Shown here: piece by piece, positions 42,520 to 51,373 of the stretch
How the letters are laid out: the number at the start of each line of letters is the position of its first letter
Position numbering within the stretch: position 1 is the first letter of the stretch
Assembly (NCBI RefSeq): GCF_014649535.1
Contig: NZ_BMTF01000005.1
Location: 316,488 to 380,487, forward strand
DNA from: Streptomyces gelaticus
GTDB lineage: Bacteria; Actinomycetota; Actinomycetes; Streptomycetales; Streptomycetaceae
DNA: 64,000 nt
Direction of reading: 5' to 3'
Notes under the pieces: generated by a model
What the model was told of the DNA's origin: nothing
Seen by the model: only the letters and a program-made list of their open reading frames with translations
The model's database searches: none
Made by a program: the position numbers and the translations under genes

Positions 42520-43299
42520 TCACCGCGGGGACTCCGGAGGGCGTTGGCGCGGCATGTTCGGCCGGGTCATCGTCTGCAACGGGAACCGCCCCGACAGCAC
42601 CCCGTGCTCCGTACGCCCACTGCTGCCGCCGTTCGAGGACAGCGCCTGCATCCCCATCGGCGCCGGCCCGGCCCGGAACTCCACCATCCAGTCGGCGGTC
42701 TCGGTGCGCACCAGCTCGGTGATGTCCTCCGAGAACCGCCGCAGCACTCCCAGGCACCGCTCGGCCGCCTCGCTGGCCGTGCCCTCGGTCGGGCCGAGGA
42801 CCTCCCGTACGCACTCCGAGGCCCAGTCGAACTGGAGCACCTGGAGGCGCCGCTGCACGGCCTGGGCGGTGGCGAGATTCCTCATCCAGCCGGAGGTGAG
42901 GCCGAAGTACCGGTCGCACGCCATGCTCGCGGCCCCCAGCAGCAGCGACAGATAGCCCCAGCCCGCCGCCCCGTGCAGCGCCCCGGTCAGATCGAGCAGC
43001 GGCAGCGCTGTGCCCGCGACCGCCCCGAACGCGGTGCCGATCCGCAGCGCCCTGGCCCCGCGCCGTTTCCACACCCGGTCGTTGAGGTACCAGTCGGCGG
43101 TGCGCAGCGCGTCGGTCTCGACCCAGCGGTACAGCTCGTCGAGGCGGTCGGCGGGTTCGTTCCAGTCGCCGAGCGGGAACGGCGTACTGGCCAGATCCCG
43201 GCCCCGTGCGCGGGAGTACGAACCGGAGGGACCGGCCGAGCCGGCCGAACCGGGCTCGTTGCGGGGCGGCCCTTCGGGCTGCATCTCCGGCTGACTCAC
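42520..43299 (-). CDS. SLATT-domain (2-TM) membrane protein
   Basis: 259 aa. A disordered N-terminus, then the SLATT signature (ADWYLNDRVWKRRGARALRIG), TM1 GTAFGAVAGTALPLLDL, TM2 GYLSLLLGAASMACDRYFG, a WMRNLATAQAVQRRLQVLQFDW helix, and a disordered tail. SLATT proteins are predicted pore-forming effectors linked to nucleotide-signal (SMODS/SLOG) conflict systems; no nucleotidyltransferase is nearby. GTG 43299 chosen: AGAGGAG lies 6 bases upstream, whereas the ATG at 43383 has no RBS. Confidence 0.8.
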   Translation of the reverse strand: MSQPEMQPEGPPRNEPGSAGSAGPSGSYSRARGRDLASTPFPLGDWNEPADRLDELYRWVETDALRTADWYLNDRVWKRRGARALRIGTAFGAVAGTALPLLDLTGALHGAAGWGYLSLLLGAASMACDRYFGLTSGWMRNLATAQAVQRRLQVLQFDWASECVREVLGPTEGTASEAAERCLGVLRRFSEDITELVRTETADWMVEFRAGPAPMGMQALSSNGGSSGRTEHGVLSGRFPLQTMTRPNMPRQRPPESPR

Positions 43300-43656
43300 C
43301 GGGTACTCCTCTGCATTCTGCGTAGCGACGCCTGATGTGGCGATGTGTTTCGGGACGGCGGGGTGCTCACTGCTCTCCGTCATGGCCGACCGTCCCGGGT
43401 GGGTAACTTTGCGTGACGATCGGTGTGCCTGGGCGCCCTGATGCGCATGCCCTTCCTACCGCCGAATGGTGGGCCATGGGGTAGAAAACGCGGTATTCCC
43501 GGGTTGGCAGGGCCTGTGATCAGGTATAGGAACCCGGCAAGGGCTGCCTGAAACTCACCCGAAAGAGTTGCTCGCCAGTGGGTGGAGCGCGCCGCCCGGT
43601 GACCACGTAGGCTCGGCATACCGAAACATTTTGTCGTCGAAATGCCAGGAGTGACC
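43300..43656. promoter_or_regulatory. Divergent promoter region SLATT/ybaB
   Basis: 357 bases without a gene. Plus-strand promoter-like elements: TTGGCA (43504-43509) with TATAGG (43525-43530) at 15 bp, and TAGGCT (43608-43613) nearer ybaB. No large palindrome. Elements are weak matches and not tested. Confidence 0.35.
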
Positions 43657-43992
43657 GTGATTCCCGGTGGTGGTCAGCCCAATATGCAGCAACTGCTGCA
43701 GCAGGCCCAGAAGATGCAGCAGGATCTCGCCGCGGCCCAGGAGGAACTGGCCAGGACCGAGGTCGAGGGCCAGGCGGGTGGCGGTCTCGTGAAGGCGACC
43801 GTGACCGGCTCCGGCGAGCTCCGCAATCTGGTGATCGACCCGAAGGCGGTCGACCCGGAGGACACCGAGACGCTCGCGGACCTCGTCGTCGCCGCCGTCC
43901 AGGCGGCGAACGAGAACGCGCAGCAGCTCCAGCAGCAGAAGCTGGGCCCGCTGGCCCAGGGACTGGGCGGCGTGCCCGGTCTTCCCTTCTGA
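43657..43992 (+). CDS. ybaB: YbaB/EbfC nucleoid-associated protein
   Basis: 111 aa homodimeric DNA-binding protein genetically linked to rec[25 protein letters not shown] coiled-coil N-terminus, then [34 protein letters not shown] core, and Gln-rich C-terminal part. GTG 43657 (MIPGGGQPN) is preferred, with AGGAG at 43647-43651; an in-frame ATG at 43642 would add five residues. Confidence 0.93.
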   Translation: MIPGGGQPNMQQLLQQAQKMQQDLAAAQEELARTEVEGQAGGGLVKATVTGSGELRNLVIDPKAVDPEDTETLADLVVAAVQAANENAQQLQQQKLGPLAQGLGGVPGLPF

Positions 43993-44011
43993 CCCGCTGA
44001 ATCCTCCGGCG

Positions 44012-44056
44012 CGGCTCATCAAGGACAGAACGGCGCCGGCTCATCAAGGACAGAAC
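44012..44056 (+). repeat. 25-bp tandem duplication upstream of recR
   Basis: CGGCTCATCAAGGACAGAAC occurs at 44012-44031 and 44037-44056. The second copy ends just before the recR ribosome site. Probably a local duplication. Confidence 0.7.
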
Positions 44057-44076
44057 AGGAAAGGAAGGCGTTCCCG

Positions 44077-44676
44077 TTGTACGAAGGCGTGGTTCAGGAC
44101 CTCATCGACGAGTTGGGCAGGCTGCCCGGCGTCGGTCCCAAGAGCGCGCAGCGGATCGCCTTCCACATCCTGCAGGCCGAGCCGACCGATGTGCGCCGTC
44201 TCGCCCATGCCCTCCTGGAGGTCAAGGACAAGGTCCGGTTCTGTTCGGTCTGCGGCAACGTCGCCCAGCAGGAGCAGTGCAACATCTGCCGGGACACGCG
44301 CCGGGACCCGTCGGTGATCTGTGTGGTCGAGGAGCCGAAGGACGTCGTCGCGATCGAGCGGACCCGTGAGTTCCGGGGCCGGTACCACGTGCTCGGCGGC
44401 GCGATCAGCCCGATCGAGGGCGTCGGCCCGGACGATCTGCGCATCCGCGAACTGCTCGCCCGCCTCGCCGACGGTTCGATCACGGAGCTGATCCTGGCGA
44501 CCGACCCCAACCTGGAGGGCGAGGCCACGGCGACGTACCTGGCACGGATGGTCAAGCCGATGGGCCTGCGGGTCACCAGGCTGGCCAGCGGTCTGCCGGT
44601 GGGCGGCGACCTGGAGTACGCGGACGAGGTCACCCTGGGCCGCGCCTTCGAGGGGAGGCGCTTGCTCGATGTCTGA
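44077..44676 (+). CDS. recR: Recombination protein RecR
   Basis: 199 aa. Helix-hairpin-helix [22 protein letters not shown], a C4 zinc finger ([16 protein letters not shown]), and TOPRIM region ([17 protein letters not shown] ... [21 protein letters not shown] ... [17 protein letters not shown]). With RecF/RecO it loads RecA at gaps. TTG start with AAGGAAGG upstream; gives the exact family N-terminus [14 protein letters not shown]. Confidence 0.96.
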   Translation: MYEGVVQDLIDELGRLPGVGPKSAQRIAFHILQAEPTDVRRLAHALLEVKDKVRFCSVCGNVAQQEQCNICRDTRRDPSVICVVEEPKDVVAIERTREFRGRYHVLGGAISPIEGVGPDDLRIRELLARLADGSITELILATDPNLEGEATATYLARMVKPMGLRVTRLASGLPVGGDLEYADEVTLGRAFEGRRLLDV

Positions 44677-44807
44677 CGCCTTTACGTCTTCCGATGTTCG
44701 TCCGGTGATCCTTCCCGCGACCGTTCCCACGACTCACGGCGGCTTTACGTTCAGCGACGCTATGTTCTACTCACCGTTCGCGACCGTGCCCACGGGAGGT
44801 CCCCTCG

Positions 44808-45467
44808 ATGTCTGACGCCACGCTGAACTCCGTCACGCAGGACCCGGACGACTTCGCCGTCCAGATCGCCGACCAGATCAAGACATTCATCGTCGCGGTC
44901 ACCGAGGTGTCCAAGGTCGAGGAGCCCGAGGAAGCCGTCCCGGTCCTGCTGCTCCAGATCTCCCAGCTCCTGCTGGCGGGCGGCCGGCTCGGCGCGTACG
45001 AGGACATCGTCCCCGACGAGCGCTACGAGCCGGACCTGGGCGCGGAGCCGGACGCCGACGGGTTGCGCGAGCGCTTCGCCGCCCTGCTGGAGCCGATCGA
45101 CGTCTACTCCGAGGTCTTCGACCCGTACGAGCCCCGCAAGGCCCCGGTCCCGGCCCGGATCTCGGACGACCTGGCCGACCTGGTCACCGACCTGCGCCAC
45201 GGCCTGGCCCACTACGAGGAGGACCGCACCACCGAGGCCCTGTGGTGGTGGCAGTTCTCCTACTTCTCCAACTGGGGCTCCACCGCTTCCGCCGCCCTGC
45301 GCGCACTCCAGTCCCTGATCGCCCACATCCGCCTCAACCAGCCCCTCCAGGACCTGGACGGCCTGGACACCGACTCGGAAACCATCGACGACGACCTGGC
45401 CGAGGAGGCCGGCCGCGTGATGGCCGAGGAGATCGCGGGACCGCTGGGGCTGCGGCCGGTGCAGTAG
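44808..45467 (+). CDS. DUF5063 family protein
   Basis: 219 aa acidic, helical soluble protein. Features: FAVQIADQIKTFIVAVTEVSKVEEPEEAVPVLLLQISQLLLAGG, DIVPDERYEPDLG, LADLVTDLRHGLAHYEEDR, and ALWWWQFSYFSNWGSTASAALRALQSLI. The family is conserved downstream of recR in Streptomyces; function unknown. Own promoter likely: 131-bp gap with a TATGTT -10-like element before GGGAGG. Confidence 0.87.
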   Translation: MSDATLNSVTQDPDDFAVQIADQIKTFIVAVTEVSKVEEPEEAVPVLLLQISQLLLAGGRLGAYEDIVPDERYEPDLGAEPDADGLRERFAALLEPIDVYSEVFDPYEPRKAPVPARISDDLADLVTDLRHGLAHYEEDRTTEALWWWQFSYFSNWGSTASAALRALQSLIAHIRLNQPLQDLDGLDTDSETIDDDLAEEAGRVMAEEIAGPLGLRPVQ

Positions 45468-45572
45468 CGGGGCCTGTCCCGTCGCTCGTTCGAAAATCCG
45501 TGCCGTTGTCGGCGCGCGTTGCTAGCCTCCCGATGTTCTGTGGTGCTCACAGAACGTGACGAGGGAGGGTGT

Positions 45573-47687
45573 ATGCGTGAAACAAGTGGTGCGGGCCGTC
45601 GGAGATCGGCGCGGCTGGGGGCCTTGTCGCTGGTCGCGGGGGTGGCGCTGACGACGCAGGGGATGGCGGTCGCGGTCGCCGACCCGGCTCCCGACCGGTC
45701 GTGGGCCTCGGAGCTGGAGACCGGCGGCCGGGCGTGCGGGGCCGGGGAGACCAAGGCGTACGTCCGTGCCACGCCGTCGCTGCGGGCCGTGCTGTCGGAC
45801 CCGGTGAACGGCGGGCAGCCGGACGCCCCTCCGGTCGCGGCCGAGTTCGAGGCGTGGTGGGCGGCCGACGGCGGCACCGAGCGCCGGCAGGCGACCACGA
45901 CTGCCAAGCCCCAGGGGTCGGTGTTCTCCTGGCAGCTGCCCGAGGGGATCCCGGCCGACACCGTGGTCTCGTGGCACGTGCGTGCCCTCAGCGGCGGGAC
46001 GGTTTCGCCCTGGAGTTCCGAGGGCGCGGGCGCGGCCTGCGAGTTCGTGTACGACCGCGAGGCCCCCCGGGCCCCGGTGGTGTCGTCGGCCGACTATCCG
46101 GACGGTGACGCCTGGACGGACGGCGTCGGTGTTCACGGGACCTTCCACGTCACCTCGCCGTCCGAGGACGTCGAGTTCTACCGGTACAACTTTCGGGGCG
46201 GCCGGCAGCTGACCGTCCAGGCGTCGGGCCCGGACCGTGCGGCGGACATCGACTACCTCCCGGAGTCGGCCGGGCCCCACGGCCTGGAGGTCCAGGCGTT
46301 CGACCGTGCGGGCAACGGCAGCACGCCCACGAACTACCAGTTCCGGGTGGGCTCCGGGCGGGCACCGGCCGCGCGCTGGAAGCTGGCCGACGCGGCGGGC
46401 TCGCACACGGCCGCCGCCGAGGCCGGTCCGGTGGCCCGTGCCGGAGCGGGAGCCGCGTTCGCCGGGACCGCTCCGTCCGGCACGGATCTGACCTCCTCGG
46501 TGAGCCTGGACGGGACGGGGCACGGTTTCCTGACGCCGGACGCCCCGGTCGTCGCGCCGGGCGGGACCTTTTCGGTGGGGGCCTGGGTGCGGCCCGCCGC
46601 GGTGGACGGCACCCGGACTGTCGTCAGCCAGGACACCGGTCAGGGGCCCGCATTCACACTGGGCCTCCGGCAGGACGACGGCAAGCCGGTCTGGTCGTTC
46701 GCCGTCGGCGGTACACCGCTGACCGGGGGCGTGCCCGAGACGGGTGAGTGGGCGCATGTGCTCGGACGGTACGACGCCCGGACGGGCAAGGCCCGGCTGT
46801 ACGTCAACGGCAGGGCGGTGGGCGACGAGCGGACCGTGACCCCGGCGGCGGGCGACGGGAGCTTCCAGATCGGGCGGGCCCAGGGCGCGGCCGGCTACCG
46901 GGACCGCTGGCAGGGCGAGGTCGGCGACGTACGGGTCTACGACCGTGTGGCGGTGGCCGACGAGGTCGCGGGACTCGGCACCCGTAAGGCACAGCTGCTC
47001 GGCCACTGGGCGCTGGAGACGGCCCCCGGCGGCATCAGCGCCGAGTCGGACGGCGGGCAGCCGCTGAAGCTCGGCCCGGGCGCCTCGATCTTCCGGACGG
47101 ACGAGACGTGCGATCCGCTGGACCCCGACTGCAACCCCGGGGACTGGCCCCTCGCGGACGAGGGCCATCTGAACCTGGACGGTGTCTCGGGCTACGCGGC
47201 CACGGAGAAGCCGGTCGTCGACACCGGTGACAGCTTCACGGTGAGCGCGACGGTGCGGCTGGCCGACCAGGAGCCGGACCACCCGATGACCGTCCTCTCC
47301 CAGGGAGGGGCGCACGGCGACGCCTTCAAGGTGCGCTACGAGCCGTCCACCGCCAGCTGGGAACTGGTGATGTCCCACGCGGACGGGCCGGGAGCGGCCG
47401 AGACGGTGGTCGCCCGGTACGCGGAGCCCGACGGCGGCCAGGGCGCGGGGCACCGGATCGCGGTCGTCCACGACACCGCGGCGGACCGGATCACGCTCTT
47501 CGTGGACGGCTACGCCGAAACCGCGGGCACCGCCGAGTTCCGAGACGGCTGGACCAGCGGCGGCGGCCTCCAGGTGGGCCGGGGACGTACGGCCGACGGG
47601 TGGGGCGAGTACCTGCACGGGGCCGTGGACCAGGTCCGGGCCTTCTCCGGCGCGCTGACCGCCAGCGAGATCAGCGCTCTGTGGTAG
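45573..47687 (+). CDS. Secreted protein with two LamG (concanavalin-like) domains
   Basis: 704 aa. Signal peptide (RRRSARLGALSLVAGVALTTQGMAVAVA), an N-terminal fibronectin/Ig-like part (50-270), LamG 1 about 295-445 (SLDGTGHGFLTPDAPVVAPGGTFSVGAWVRP ... GRYDARTGKARLYVNGR) and LamG 2 about 525-700 (LDGVSGYAATEKPVVDTGDSFTVSATVRL ... IALFVDGY-like). Probable carbohydrate or cell-surface binding; no catalytic motif found. ATG 45573 has GAGGGAGG immediately upstream. Confidence 0.85.
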   Translation: MRETSGAGRRRSARLGALSLVAGVALTTQGMAVAVADPAPDRSWASELETGGRACGAGETKAYVRATPSLRAVLSDPVNGGQPDAPPVAAEFEAWWAADGGTERRQATTTAKPQGSVFSWQLPEGIPADTVVSWHVRALSGGTVSPWSSEGAGAACEFVYDREAPRAPVVSSADYPDGDAWTDGVGVHGTFHVTSPSEDVEFYRYNFRGGRQLTVQASGPDRAADIDYLPESAGPHGLEVQAFDRAGNGSTPTNYQFRVGSGRAPAARWKLADAAGSHTAAAEAGPVARAGAGAAFAGTAPSGTDLTSSVSLDGTGHGFLTPDAPVVAPGGTFSVGAWVRPAAVDGTRTVVSQDTGQGPAFTLGLRQDDGKPVWSFAVGGTPLTGGVPETGEWAHVLGRYDARTGKARLYVNGRAVGDERTVTPAAGDGSFQIGRAQGAAGYRDRWQGEVGDVRVYDRVAVADEVAGLGTRKAQLLGHWALETAPGGISAESDGGQPLKLGPGASIFRTDETCDPLDPDCNPGDWPLADEGHLNLDGVSGYAATEKPVVDTGDSFTVSATVRLADQEPDHPMTVLSQGGAHGDAFKVRYEPSTASWELVMSHADGPGAAETVVARYAEPDGGQGAGHRIAVVHDTAADRITLFVDGYAETAGTAEFRDGWTSGGGLQVGRGRTADGWGEYLHGAVDQVRAFSGALTASEISALW

Positions 47688-47747
47688 CGGGCGCCGCGTG
47701 AGCTGGGGGGCGCGGCGGGCAGGTCCCACGCCCGGCGTGCCCCGTTC

Positions 47748-47936
47748 TCACCCCCGTCGCACCGCAGGTCGCCGTCGTGCGGGGGGCGCGGCCAGGGCGA
47801 GGAGCAGGAGGCAGTACGCGCAGCGGCTTGCGCAGGGCGGGGCCCCGAAGGGCGGACGGTCGGGTTCCGGTCCACGCTGGAGGTGGAGGGAGGCCGAATC
47901 GTGGACCCGGGCCGCCGGCCGTGTGGGCTGGACCAC
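47748..47936 (-). CDS. Possible small Cys-containing protein
   Basis: 62 codons from GTG 47936: a charged first part and a Cys-rich hydrophobic stretch (CASRCAYCLLLLALAAPP). Third positions are G/C rich as in real genes, but so is random sequence here, and there is no ribosome site. It occupies the 420-base gap between the LamG gene and ask. Listed as a low-confidence candidate. Confidence 0.3.
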   Translation of the reverse strand: MVQPTRPAARVHDSASLHLQRGPEPDRPPFGAPPCASRCAYCLLLLALAAPPARRRPAVRRG

Positions 47937-47952
47937 ATACGGGAGTGCGGGG

Positions 47953-47967
47953 CTGCCCGGCGGGCAG
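47953..47967 (+). terminator. Small hairpin before the ask leader
   Basis: CTGCCC-GGC-GGGCAG lies directly upstream of the 16-bp repeat of the ask leader. Confidence 0.3.
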
Positions 47968-47973
47968 GGCCTG

Positions 47974-48066
47974 TAACGAGCAGTCCGGACGGCACGCCGA
48001 TGATCACGTGCTGAGCGGGACATCTCACCATGTGGTATCAGCGGGGCGATTCCGGACTGCTCGTTA
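47974..48066 (+). promoter_or_regulatory. Structured leader of ask with a perfect 16-bp inverted repeat
   Basis: TAACGAGCAGTCCGGA (47974-47989) and TCCGGACTGCTCGTTA (48051-48066) are exact inverted copies. Inside: GCACG/CGTGC (about 47992-48011), GCTGA/TCAGC (48010-48042) and ACCATGTGGT. As RNA this is a three-part branched fold 42 bases before the aspartokinase start. Alternatives: a 93-bp MITE-like insertion, since the ends are TAA/TTA, or a pair of operator half-sites. No target duplication is seen. Confidence 0.6.
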
Positions 48067-48107
48067 AACTGAGTCGACCGCAGTAATGGACTGAGCGAGG
48101 AGCGCAC

Positions 48108-49379
48108 GTGGGCCTTGTCGTGCAGAAGTACGGAGGCTCCTCCGTAGCCGATGCCGAGGGCATCAAGCGCGTCGCCAAGCGAATCGTCGATGCCAAGAAG
48201 AACGGCAACCAGGTGGTTGTCGTGGTGTCGGCGATGGGCGACACGACGGACGAGTTGATCGATCTCGCCGGGCAGGTATCCCCGATCCCTGCCGGGCGTG
48301 AGTTCGACATGCTGCTGACCGCCGGAGAGCGGATCTCCATGGCCCTGCTGGCGATGGCGATCAAAAACCTGGGCCACGAGGCCCAGTCCTTCACCGGCAG
48401 CCAGGCGGGCGTCATCACCGACTCGGTCCACAACAAAGCGCGCATCATCGATGTGACGCCGGGCCGTATCCGTACGGCGCTGGACGAGGGGAACATCGCG
48501 ATCGTCGCGGGGTTCCAGGGGGTGTCCCAGGACAAGAAGGACATCACCACCCTCGGCCGCGGCGGGTCCGACACCACCGCCGTCGCGCTCGCGGCCGCGC
48601 TGGACGCCGAGGTCTGTGAGATCTACACCGATGTGGACGGTGTCTTCACCGCCGACCCGCGGGTCGTGAAGAAGGCCCGGAAGATCGACTGGATCTCCTT
48701 CGAGGACATGCTGGAGCTGGCCGCGTCCGGTTCCAAGGTGCTGCTGCACCGGTGCGTGGAGTACGCACGCCGCTACAACATCCCGATCCACGTCCGCTCG
48801 TCCTTCTCCGGACTGCGCGGGACCTGGGTCAGCAACGAGCCGCAAGGGGACCAGAAGGTGGAGCACGCGATCATCTCCGGAGTCGCCCATGACGTCTCCG
48901 AGGCCAAGATCACCGTCGTCGGCGTGCCCGACAAGCCGGGCGAGGCCGCCGCGATCTTCCGCACGATCGCCAATGCGGAGATCAACATCGACATGGTGGT
49001 GCAGAACGTCTCCGCCGCGTCGACCGGTCTGACCGACATCTCGTTCACGCTCCCGAAGGCCGAGGGCCGCAAGGCCATCGACGCCCTGGAGCGCAACCGC
49101 GGAAGCATCGGCTTCGAATCGCTGCGCTACGACGACCAGATCGCGAAGATCTCCCTGGTCGGCGCCGGTATGAAGACCAACCCGGGGGTCACGGCGGGCT
49201 TCTTCGAGGCACTGTCGGACGCCGGCGTGAACATCGAGCTGATCTCGACGTCCGAGATCCGCATCTCGGTGGTCACCCGCGCCGACGACGTCATCGAGGC
49301 CGTGCGCGCCGTACACACCGCCTTCGGCCTGGACAGCGACTCCGATGAGGCCGTCGTCTACGGGGGCACCGGCCGATGA
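48108..49379 (+). CDS. ask: Aspartokinase
   Basis: 423 aa; first step of the Asp family (Lys, Met, Thr, DAP). [45 protein letters not shown] and [11 protein letters not shown] in the kinase domain; [17 protein letters not shown] and [14 protein letters not shown]-terminal ACT repeats ([35 protein letters not shown] ... [42 protein letters not shown]). GTG with GCGAGGAGC upstream. The ACT part may also be made as a separate beta subunit, as in related genera. Confidence 0.97.
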   Translation: MGLVVQKYGGSSVADAEGIKRVAKRIVDAKKNGNQVVVVVSAMGDTTDELIDLAGQVSPIPAGREFDMLLTAGERISMALLAMAIKNLGHEAQSFTGSQAGVITDSVHNKARIIDVTPGRIRTALDEGNIAIVAGFQGVSQDKKDITTLGRGGSDTTAVALAAALDAEVCEIYTDVDGVFTADPRVVKKARKIDWISFEDMLELAASGSKVLLHRCVEYARRYNIPIHVRSSFSGLRGTWVSNEPQGDQKVEHAIISGVAHDVSEAKITVVGVPDKPGEAAAIFRTIANAEINIDMVVQNVSAASTGLTDISFTLPKAEGRKAIDALERNRGSIGFESLRYDDQIAKISLVGAGMKTNPGVTAGFFEALSDAGVNIELISTSEIRISVVTRADDVIEAVRAVHTAFGLDSDSDEAVVYGGTGR

Positions 49380-50440
49380 CCGCGCGCCGTCCCTCGCTCG
49401 CGGTCGTCGGAGCGACCGGGGCGATCGGCGGCGTCATGCTCCAGATCCTTTCGCAGCACGCGGATGTCTGGGGCGAGGTGAAGCTGATCGCCTCGCCGCG
49501 TTCGGCCGGTCGCAAGCTGGTCGTGCGCGGCGAGGAGAGCGAGGTCCTCGAACTCACCGAGGAGGTCTTCGACGACGTGGACGTGGCGCTGTTCCTGGTG
49601 CCCGACGAGGTCTCCGCGCAGTGGGCTCCGATCGCCGCCGCCAAGGGCACCGTCGTCATCGACGACTCCGCCGCGTTCCGACTGGACGCGGACGTTCCGC
49701 TGGTCGTGCCCGAGATCAATCCGCATGCCGTACGGATCCGGCCACGCGGCATCGTCGCGAGCCCGAACTGCACGACGCTCGCGCTGATCGTCGCGGTCGG
49801 TGCGCTGCACGCCGAATTCGGCGTCCGGGAGCTGGTCGTCTCCTCGTACCAGGCGGTGAGCGGGGCGGGCCGGGACGGTGTCGCGGCGCTGCGCGAACAG
49901 CTGTCGATGGTTGCCGGTACGGAACTGGGCACGAAGCCCGGGGACGTACGCAGGGCCCTGGGGGAGACGGAAGGCAGTCCCTTCGCCGCCCCGGTGGCCC
50001 TCAATGTGGTGCCCTGGGCCGGGACCGAGGCCGGGGACGGCTGGTCGTCGGAGGAGCTGGCGATCCGCGAGGAGTGCCGCAAGGTCCTGGACCTGCCGGA
50101 CCTGAGGGTCGCGGCGACCTGTGTGTACGTACCCGTCGTCGCGACGCACTCGATGTCCGTGCACGCCCGGTTCGAGAACGAGATCGCGGTCGACCGGGCC
50201 CACGAGATCCTGGCGACGGCACCGGGGGTGGTGCTGTACGACAGCCCGGCGGCGGGGGACTTCCCGACCCCGTCCGACGTCGTCGGCACCGATCCGACCT
50301 GGGTCGGGAGAGTGCGCAGGTCGCTGGACGATCCGCGAGGTCTGGAGCTGTTCGTCTGCGGCGACAACCTCCGCAAGGGCGCGGCTTTGAACGTGGCGCA
50401 GATCGCCGAAGCGGTGGCCGCGGAGTTCCCCCGGTCCTGA
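49376..50440 (+). CDS. asd: Aspartate-semialdehyde dehydrogenase
   Basis: 354 aa, NADPH-dependent reduction of aspartyl phosphate. [14 protein letters not shown] (Rossmann start), [30 protein letters not shown] with the catalytic Cys, [16 protein letters not shown], and C-terminal dimer region. ATG overlaps the ask stop by 4 bases, so translationally coupled to it. Confidence 0.96.
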   Translation: MTARRPSLAVVGATGAIGGVMLQILSQHADVWGEVKLIASPRSAGRKLVVRGEESEVLELTEEVFDDVDVALFLVPDEVSAQWAPIAAAKGTVVIDDSAAFRLDADVPLVVPEINPHAVRIRPRGIVASPNCTTLALIVAVGALHAEFGVRELVVSSYQAVSGAGRDGVAALREQLSMVAGTELGTKPGDVRRALGETEGSPFAAPVALNVVPWAGTEAGDGWSSEELAIREECRKVLDLPDLRVAATCVYVPVVATHSMSVHARFENEIAVDRAHEILATAPGVVLYDSPAAGDFPTPSDVVGTDPTWVGRVRRSLDDPRGLELFVCGDNLRKGAALNVAQIAEAVAAEFPRS

Positions 50441-50480
50441 TCGAACCTGTTTTGTACTCTCTGTGAATGCTCTGTGGGTA

Positions 50481-50495
50481 AGTTGAACGTCTCAA
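50481..50495. promoter_or_regulatory. Inverted repeat after asd
   Basis: GTTGA-ACGTC-TCAAC lies 40 bases after the asd stop and 215 before the sigma-factor start. A second stem GTCGG-GTAT-CCGAC (about 50512-50525) follows. These may be an operator and the asd terminator. Confidence 0.35.
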
Positions 50496-50710
50496 CCTCT
50501 TGAGCTGGGGTGTCGGGTATCCGACGATGACTTTCGGCCTGCTGCAACCACTGGCCGGGGAGTGTGCGTCTATGCCGTCACTTCTGGCGCGGCGGGGCGC
50601 ACATTCGGGGTATTCGGGGAAGAGCAGGTACGTATGAGGGCATGTCGCACAGCGCCGAACGCGGTGCCGCGCGCGTACAACCCTGACGGGGGGAAACGTG
50701 TCCAACTGGC

Positions 50711-51373
50711 GTGGCAGAGGTTCTCGAAATCACAGTGGTGGGCTCCTTGCGCGGCGCTTCGGTGCGTCCGCTCCGACGGCCCCGCGCACCCGGCGGTATG
50801 CCGGTGATTGCGCCCATGCCCGCTGCGCGCCCCGCACGGCTGCCCTCGCAGCGCGAGGGCGCTGAGGAGAGCGTGGCTGCCGGAACCACCGTCGACCATC
50901 TCACCGAGACCTATCGGGCTCATTACCGTTCGCTGCTCGGTCTCGCGGCCCTGCTCCTGGACGACACGGCCTCCTGTGAGGACGTGGTGCAGGAGGCGTT
51001 CATCCGGGTGCACTCGGCGCGCAACCGGGTACGGGACCCGGAGAAGACGCTCGCGTATCTGCGCCAGACCGTCGTCAACCTCTCGCGTTCCGCACTGCGC
51101 CGCCGCATCCTCGGGCTGAAGCTGCTCTCCAAGCCCATGCCGGACATGGCGAGCGCTGAGGAGGGTGCGTACGACCAGCTGGAGCGCGACGCGCTGATCA
51201 AGGCGATGCGGGGGCTGCAACGGCGTCAGCGGGAGGTTCTGGTGCTGCGCTACTTCGCGGACATGACGGAGGTCCAGGTGGCCGAGACGCTGGGGATATC
51301 CCTGGGCTCGGTCAAGGCCTACGGCTCCCGCGGGATCGCGGCGCTGCGCGTCGTGATGGAGGCACAGGGATGA
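50711..51373 (+). CDS. ECF-type (SigE-like) RNA polymerase sigma factor
   Basis: 220 aa. Sigma-70 region 2 (LTETYRAHYRSLLGLAALLLDDTASCEDVVQEAFIRVHSARNRV) and region 4 (MRGLQRRQREVLVLRYFADMTEVQVAETLGISLGSVKAYGSRGIAAL) joined by a short linker. An unusual 55-residue Pro/Arg-rich N-terminus precedes region 2; the GTG at 50711 has no good RBS and ATG 50798 is an alternative. Coupled to the membrane protein downstream by an ATGA overlap, so that protein is the likely anti-sigma partner. Confidence 0.88.
   Translation: MAEVLEITVVGSLRGASVRPLRRPRAPGGMPVIAPMPAARPARLPSQREGAEESVAAGTTVDHLTETYRAHYRSLLGLAALLLDDTASCEDVVQEAFIRVHSARNRVRDPEKTLAYLRQTVVNLSRSALRRRILGLKLLSKPMPDMASAEEGAYDQLERDALIKAMRGLQRRQREVLVLRYFADMTEVQVAETLGISLGSVKAYGSRGIAALRVVMEAQG

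Noticed and set aside
50562..50807. 81-codon plus-strand frame upstream of the sigma factor
   Set aside because: Overlaps the sigma gene start in another frame, has no RBS and no recognisable protein pattern.
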